Source: BS150m-G50 sp964517435 (GTDB taxonomy: Bacteria; CAIWAD01; BS150m-G50). Taken from it: a stretch of DNA of 64,000 bases. The DNA is taken from positions 62,001 through 126,000 of the forward strand of contig CAZFEC010000001.1 of assembly GCA_964517435.1 (NCBI GenBank), written 5' to 3'. The notes under the pieces were generated by a model, which made no database searches, was not told the origin of the DNA, and saw only the letters and a list, made by a program, of their open reading frames with translations. Numbering within the stretch: position 1 is the first letter of the stretch; the number at the start of each line of letters is the position of its first letter. Shown here one piece after another: positions 60,772-64,000 of this stretch. The translations under genes were made by a program, and so were the position numbers.

Positions 60772-61649
60772 GCCCGGCGCCCCTGCCGGCGCAACCAGCT
60801 GCGCCAGCGATGATGCATCCACATGTACTGCTCCGGGTAACGGCGCACGGCCTCTTCCAGGCAGGTGGTCAGAGTCTGCATCACCTGCGTGATACGTTCG
60901 CTATCGATCTCCCCTTCGCGGTCGATCTCCACCTCCCGCATGCGGACATGATGGTTGCCGTCCGGATGCCGCACGTCGTACATGAACAGCAGCGGCGCTC
61001 CAGTGCGCAACGCGTAGGCGGCGGCACCCCGGGGCGTCGAGGCCGGTTGATCGAAGAAATCGGTCCAGACCCCGCGCTTACCGGCATCCTGGTCGATCAT
61101 GAAGGCGAGGATCCGCCCGGACTGCAGGTGGGGTACGATCTCCTTGCCCGCCTCACGGGCATAGATAATATCCAGTCCAACCTCGCGGCGCCAACCGTTG
61201 ATCAGGTCATCCAGCCGCTGGTCCTTGACCCGCTTCACGATGTAGGTTATGGGATAGCCCAGCCGGGCGGCGGCGGCTCCCATCACCTCCCAGTTGCCCA
61301 GGTGCCCGGAAGCGACCACTATGCCGCGACCGCGCGCATAGGCCTGTTCCAGTATCTCCATGCCGTCGGTGGTGACGCGGTTGTCGACAAAGGCCTGGTC
61401 GATCTTGGTGATGCGGGTGAACTCGACCAGGTTTCGCATGAAGGAGATCAGCGTCCGCCGGCAGATGCGCTGCAGCGTCCGGTAGTCCCGGTCCGGGAAA
61501 GCGATGCGCAGGTTCATCATCATCACCTGGCGCCGCACCGGTATGACAAAGTACCAGAGGTTGCCGAGGAGGACGGCCATGGCGTTGGCTACCGTTTCCG
61601 GCAACCGTTGCAGCAACCAGGCCAGACCTTTGAAGAGAAGTCCCGCCAT
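60768..61649 (-). CDS. Lipid A biosynthesis (LpxL/HtrB-like) acyltransferase
   Basis: The 293-residue protein has a membrane-associated N-terminal segment (about 20-40). The HxxxxE/D catalytic motif is visible in VVASGHLGNWEVMGAAAARL, and the later blocks GRILAFMIDQDAGKRGVWTDFF and RYPEQYMWMHHRW are typical of the HtrB family. It adds a secondary acyl chain to a lipid A precursor, though a different lysophospholipid acceptor cannot be excluded. It is 5 bp downstream of an amidohydrolase gene and overlaps the heptosyltransferase by 4 bp. Confidence 0.92.
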   Translation of the reverse strand: MAGLLFKGLAWLLQRLPETVANAMAVLLGNLWYFVIPVRRQVMMMNLRIAFPDRDYRTLQRICRRTLISFMRNLVEFTRITKIDQAFVDNRVTTDGMEILEQAYARGRGIVVASGHLGNWEVMGAAAARLGYPITYIVKRVKDQRLDDLINGWRREVGLDIIYAREAGKEIVPHLQSGRILAFMIDQDAGKRGVWTDFFDQPASTPRGAAAYALRTGAPLLFMYDVRHPDGNHHVRMREVEIDREGEIDSERITQVMQTLTTCLEEAVRRYPEQYMWMHHRWRSWLRRQGRRA

Positions 61650-61654
61650 GTGGA

Positions 61655-63211
61655 TCAGCTCCCTTGATTCGTGTAAACCAGTTCTCCGCGGCGCCAGGTC
61701 GCCAGTACCCGCAGCTCCTCCAGCTCAGCCGGCGACACTTCAAAGGGGTCAGCGGAGAGCAACACCAGATCCGCGCGTTGACCCGGTTGCAGGCTGCCGC
61801 GCTCGGTCTCCAGGCAGGCGCCCACCGCCGGGTCGTAGGTCAGGCGGCGCAGTGCCGCGGCGAGGGGAAAGCTCTCCTCCGGACGAAACGGCTCGGGACT
61901 GCTGCGGTGGCGGCGGGTAACGGCGGCAACCAGGTTCAGCAGCGGGTCCAGCGGTTCCACCGGCCAGTCGGTGCCGAAAGGTGTGATCTGATCCCGCTCC
62001 AGGAAGGGACGCCAGGGATAGGTGTGCTCCAGCTGCTCCGGTGTCAGGAATGCGTGAAATCCCTTCTGATCATGCAGCAGGTGTAACGGCTGCAGCGAGG
62101 GCAGGATCTCCAGCTGCTGCAGCCGGTCGATATCCCCCGGCCGGCAGACTTGCAGGTGTTCCAGGCGATGGCGTCCCCTGCCCTGCCCCTGGGCGCCGAT
62201 CGCCGCTGCCAGGGCATCCAGCGCCACGGTCAGCGCCCGGTCACCTATCGCGTGCAGTACCAGGCGCCAACCCCCGGCTATAGCCTGCTTGGCGAATTCC
62301 GTGATACGGTCTACCTCCGCCATCAACACACCGCGGTCACTGGAGTCGCGATAGGGTTGATGCATGGCGGCGGAGCGAGAGCCGAAGGCGCCGTCGACGA
62401 AACACTTGACCGCGTCGGCGTTCAGTTCTTCGGTGCGGAAGCGGGGATGGGCCAGCAGCGCGGGATCGAAATTCCCGCCGCGATACCAGAGCTGCACCTG
62501 CATCTGCAGCTCCCTCTCCGCCTCCAGCTCGCGGTAAAGCTGCACTTCCGCCAGGGTGGCGTTCTCGCTTACCGCGGTGACGCCCAGTGAGTGAGCCAGC
62601 GCCGTGGCGCGTGCGATCGCCGCAACCTGTTGCGCACGGGTGGGAGGCGGGATCAGATTGCGGAACCGCCAGACCAGGCCCTCGGAAACGATGCCGGTGA
62701 GGTTTCCCGCCGGATCGCGTCCGATCCTACCATCCGGGGGATCGGGTGTAGCGGCGGTGATGCCCGCCGCGTCCAGCGCCGCCCGGTTCACCAGCGCGCT
62801 GTGCAGATCGTGTGTCTGCACAAAAAGCCGGTGCTCCCGGGTGATCCGGTTAACCGCGTCCGGCGGGAGAGCAAGCCGGGTGTGATCGAGGCCGAATCCC
62901 TGCACCCAGCCGCCGGTCGGGTGGCGACGGCAATGCTGCTCCAGCCGTGCCAGCAGCTGTGCGTCATCCGTGATCCCCGAGCAGTCCAGCTGCTCCAGCA
63001 TCATCCCGCCCATCAGGAAATGGATGTGGGCGTCGAAAAAGGCGGGCAGCAGGAAACCGCCCCGCCAGCGGTCATCCCGCCGGTCGCCGGTGAGATGCTG
63101 ACCGATCTTGAGGATGCGTCCTCCTTCGAGTTCCAGATCGCCTTCGGTCAGGGTTGCCGTGACGGGATCGTAAATCCGCAGTTGTTTCAGAATCAAACCG
63201 GCACTCCACAC
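61655..63211 (-). CDS. Amidohydrolase, YtcJ-like
   Basis: The 518-residue amidohydrolase-superfamily enzyme has the metal motif FFDAHIHFLMGGMMLEQLDC, LDHTRLALPPDAVNR, GWRLVLHAIGDRALTVALD and FGTDWPVEPLDPLLNLVAA. The last contains the metal-binding Asp. The closest families are YtcJ-type metal-dependent hydrolases with unknown substrates. The start is uncertain: GTG 63209-63211 is used, and TTG a few codons downstream is equally possible. It begins the run ending at cmk and diverges from the MBL-fold gene. Confidence 0.88.
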   Translation of the reverse strand: MWSAGLILKQLRIYDPVTATLTEGDLELEGGRILKIGQHLTGDRRDDRWRGGFLLPAFFDAHIHFLMGGMMLEQLDCSGITDDAQLLARLEQHCRRHPTGGWVQGFGLDHTRLALPPDAVNRITREHRLFVQTHDLHSALVNRAALDAAGITAATPDPPDGRIGRDPAGNLTGIVSEGLVWRFRNLIPPPTRAQQVAAIARATALAHSLGVTAVSENATLAEVQLYRELEAERELQMQVQLWYRGGNFDPALLAHPRFRTEELNADAVKCFVDGAFGSRSAAMHQPYRDSSDRGVLMAEVDRITEFAKQAIAGGWRLVLHAIGDRALTVALDALAAAIGAQGQGRGRHRLEHLQVCRPGDIDRLQQLEILPSLQPLHLLHDQKGFHAFLTPEQLEHTYPWRPFLERDQITPFGTDWPVEPLDPLLNLVAAVTRRHRSSPEPFRPEESFPLAAALRRLTYDPAVGACLETERGSLQPGQRADLVLLSADPFEVSPAELEELRVLATWRRGELVYTNQGS

Positions 63212-63372
63212 TGTCTCGGGATGTATCTGTCAGGTCTATCAATATAAAGCTTACTTCCACATATGACACAAACCTGACCGGTGACCAGGGCACCGGTTTG
63301 ACAGATTGCTGGCACGGCAGTGACGGAAAGGCTATATTCTCCCCTGCGATCCTGAAAACAGCCGGTGACAGC

Positions 63373-64000
63373 ATGTTATTGATTCCTCTCTGTGATACAA
63401 CCACGCATGCGGCGAATTCGTTCTACCTCAACCTGGACGATGTCGGCATCCTGCTGGATGCCGGACTGGCGCCGGAGAGCTGGGGCGAGGACAGTCTGCC
63501 GGCCTTCGATCAGCTCTATCACTGGTCGGTAGATCACATTTTCCTGAGTCATGTGCATGCCGATCACTCCGGCTCCCTGCCGTTGGCGGTGCAGCTCTTC
63601 TGGCAGGCGCCGGTACATCTGACTCCCGATTCCGCGGCCCTGCTGCCGCGCATGATGGAAAGGGCGGTCGAGGTGATGGATCAACAGTACCAGGCCGGGA
63701 TATCGCCGGCACCATCTTTCTACAACGGCTTCGCCCTTGATCAGTTGCCGGAACGACTGCAGACCGCACAGTACAACCAACCGGAGACCTGGATGCATCC
63801 AGGGGGCGCGGGGGAGGTTACCGCGGAGTTTTTCAACGCCGGGCACCTGCTCGGCTCCGCCGGCGTCCTCTTCACAACCGGCAAATGCAGCTTCTTCTAC
63901 ACCGGTGATACCCAGTTGCGCGAAATGGGCGTGATGCGGGGCGCGCGCTACCCCGCCGGTGTGGATGTCCTCCTGCTGGAGTGCAGCAACGCCGGCACCG
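63373..64000 (+). CDS. MBL-fold (beta-CASP/RNase J-like) hydrolase, N-terminal part, cut by window edge
   Basis: At least 209 residues are in the window from the ATG at 63373. Metallo-beta-lactamase motifs are present: HVHADHSGSL (HxHxDH) and GHLLGSAGVLF, with an Asp in FYTGDTQL. This pattern is that of beta-CASP nucleases, YSH1/CPSF-like or the exonuclease-type relatives; the missing C-terminus prevents a finer call. It is divergent from the amidohydrolase, with about 160 bp of shared promoter space. Confidence 0.8.
   Translation, partial: MLLIPLCDTTTHAANSFYLNLDDVGILLDAGLAPESWGEDSLPAFDQLYHWSVDHIFLSHVHADHSGSLPLAVQLFWQAPVHLTPDSAALLPRMMERAVEVMDQQYQAGISPAPSFYNGFALDQLPERLQTAQYNQPETWMHPGGAGEVTAEFFNAGHLLGSAGVLFTTGKCSFFYTGDTQLREMGVMRGARYPAGVDVLLLECSNAGT

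Overview
This window looks like a chromosomal segment of a GC-rich, Gram-negative (diderm) bacterium. The evidence is several predicted outer-membrane barrels, a GT9 heptosyltransferase with a lipid A type acyltransferase, an RseP-type protease, YajC, a PpiD-like chaperone and an EnvC-like factor. Two PorV/PorQ-like barrels, two tandem DUF5683-like membrane proteins and a secreted protein with a FlgD-like/type-9-like C-terminal domain point to the FCB side of the tree, probably a poorly sampled candidate phylum. This placement rests on gene content alone. I see no rRNA, tRNA, CRISPR array, transposase or phage gene.

Layout. 1-848 (-): 5' end of cdaA coupled to tsaB. 849-1944: about 1.1 kb of repeat-rich non-coding DNA. 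1945-4551 (+): an isolated gene for a glycoside-hydrolase-2-like protein with an apparently dead active site fused to a multi-pass membrane domain. 4672-13747 (-): a tightly packed nine-gene run, yajC-def-fmt-OMP-dxr-rseP-TPR lipoprotein-tldE-tldD. 13917-14080: a MITE-like palindromic element with 17-bp perfect terminal inverted repeats that supplies part of the stop codon of the next operon (sodium symporter-pepP-M23 peptidase, 14079-17931, -). 17932-18263: structured intergenic repeats.

18264-31031 (-): ECF sigma and anti-sigma pair, holA, a class I amidotransferase, uppP, a periplasmic binding-like protein, glmS, guaA, surE, accD, a deoxynucleoside kinase, an RmlD-like reductase and a DUF5683-like protein. 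31033-43737 (-): an envelope and secretion block with a second DUF5683-like protein, a 1043-residue protease/propeller/barrel fusion, a pseudo-M6 peptidase, a PorV-like barrel, a large secreted fibronectin-type protein, rnhB and a second PorV-like barrel.

44086-54495 (+): ppiD-like, envC-like, holB-ricT-metG and a hybrid histidine kinase. 54492-63211 (-): cmk, an aminotransferase, rluB (apparently started at CTG), scpB, scpA, trpS, a GT9 transferase, an LpxL-like acyltransferase and an amidohydrolase. 63373 onward (+): the start of a metallo-beta-lactamase-fold nuclease-like gene that leaves the window.

Most of the window is housekeeping: translation start and maturation (fmt, def, metG, trpS, tsaB, rluB), replication and segregation (holA, holB, scpAB, rnhB), precursor supply (glmS, guaA, dxr, accD, cmk) and envelope assembly (uppP, yajC, rseP, heptosyltransferase, acyltransferase). 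The least explained parts are the two surface or periplasmic pseudo-enzymes (1945-4551 and 34993-37935), the protease-propeller-barrel fusion beside the second, the 855-residue secreted protein, and a family of structured intergenic repeats shared by distant gaps.
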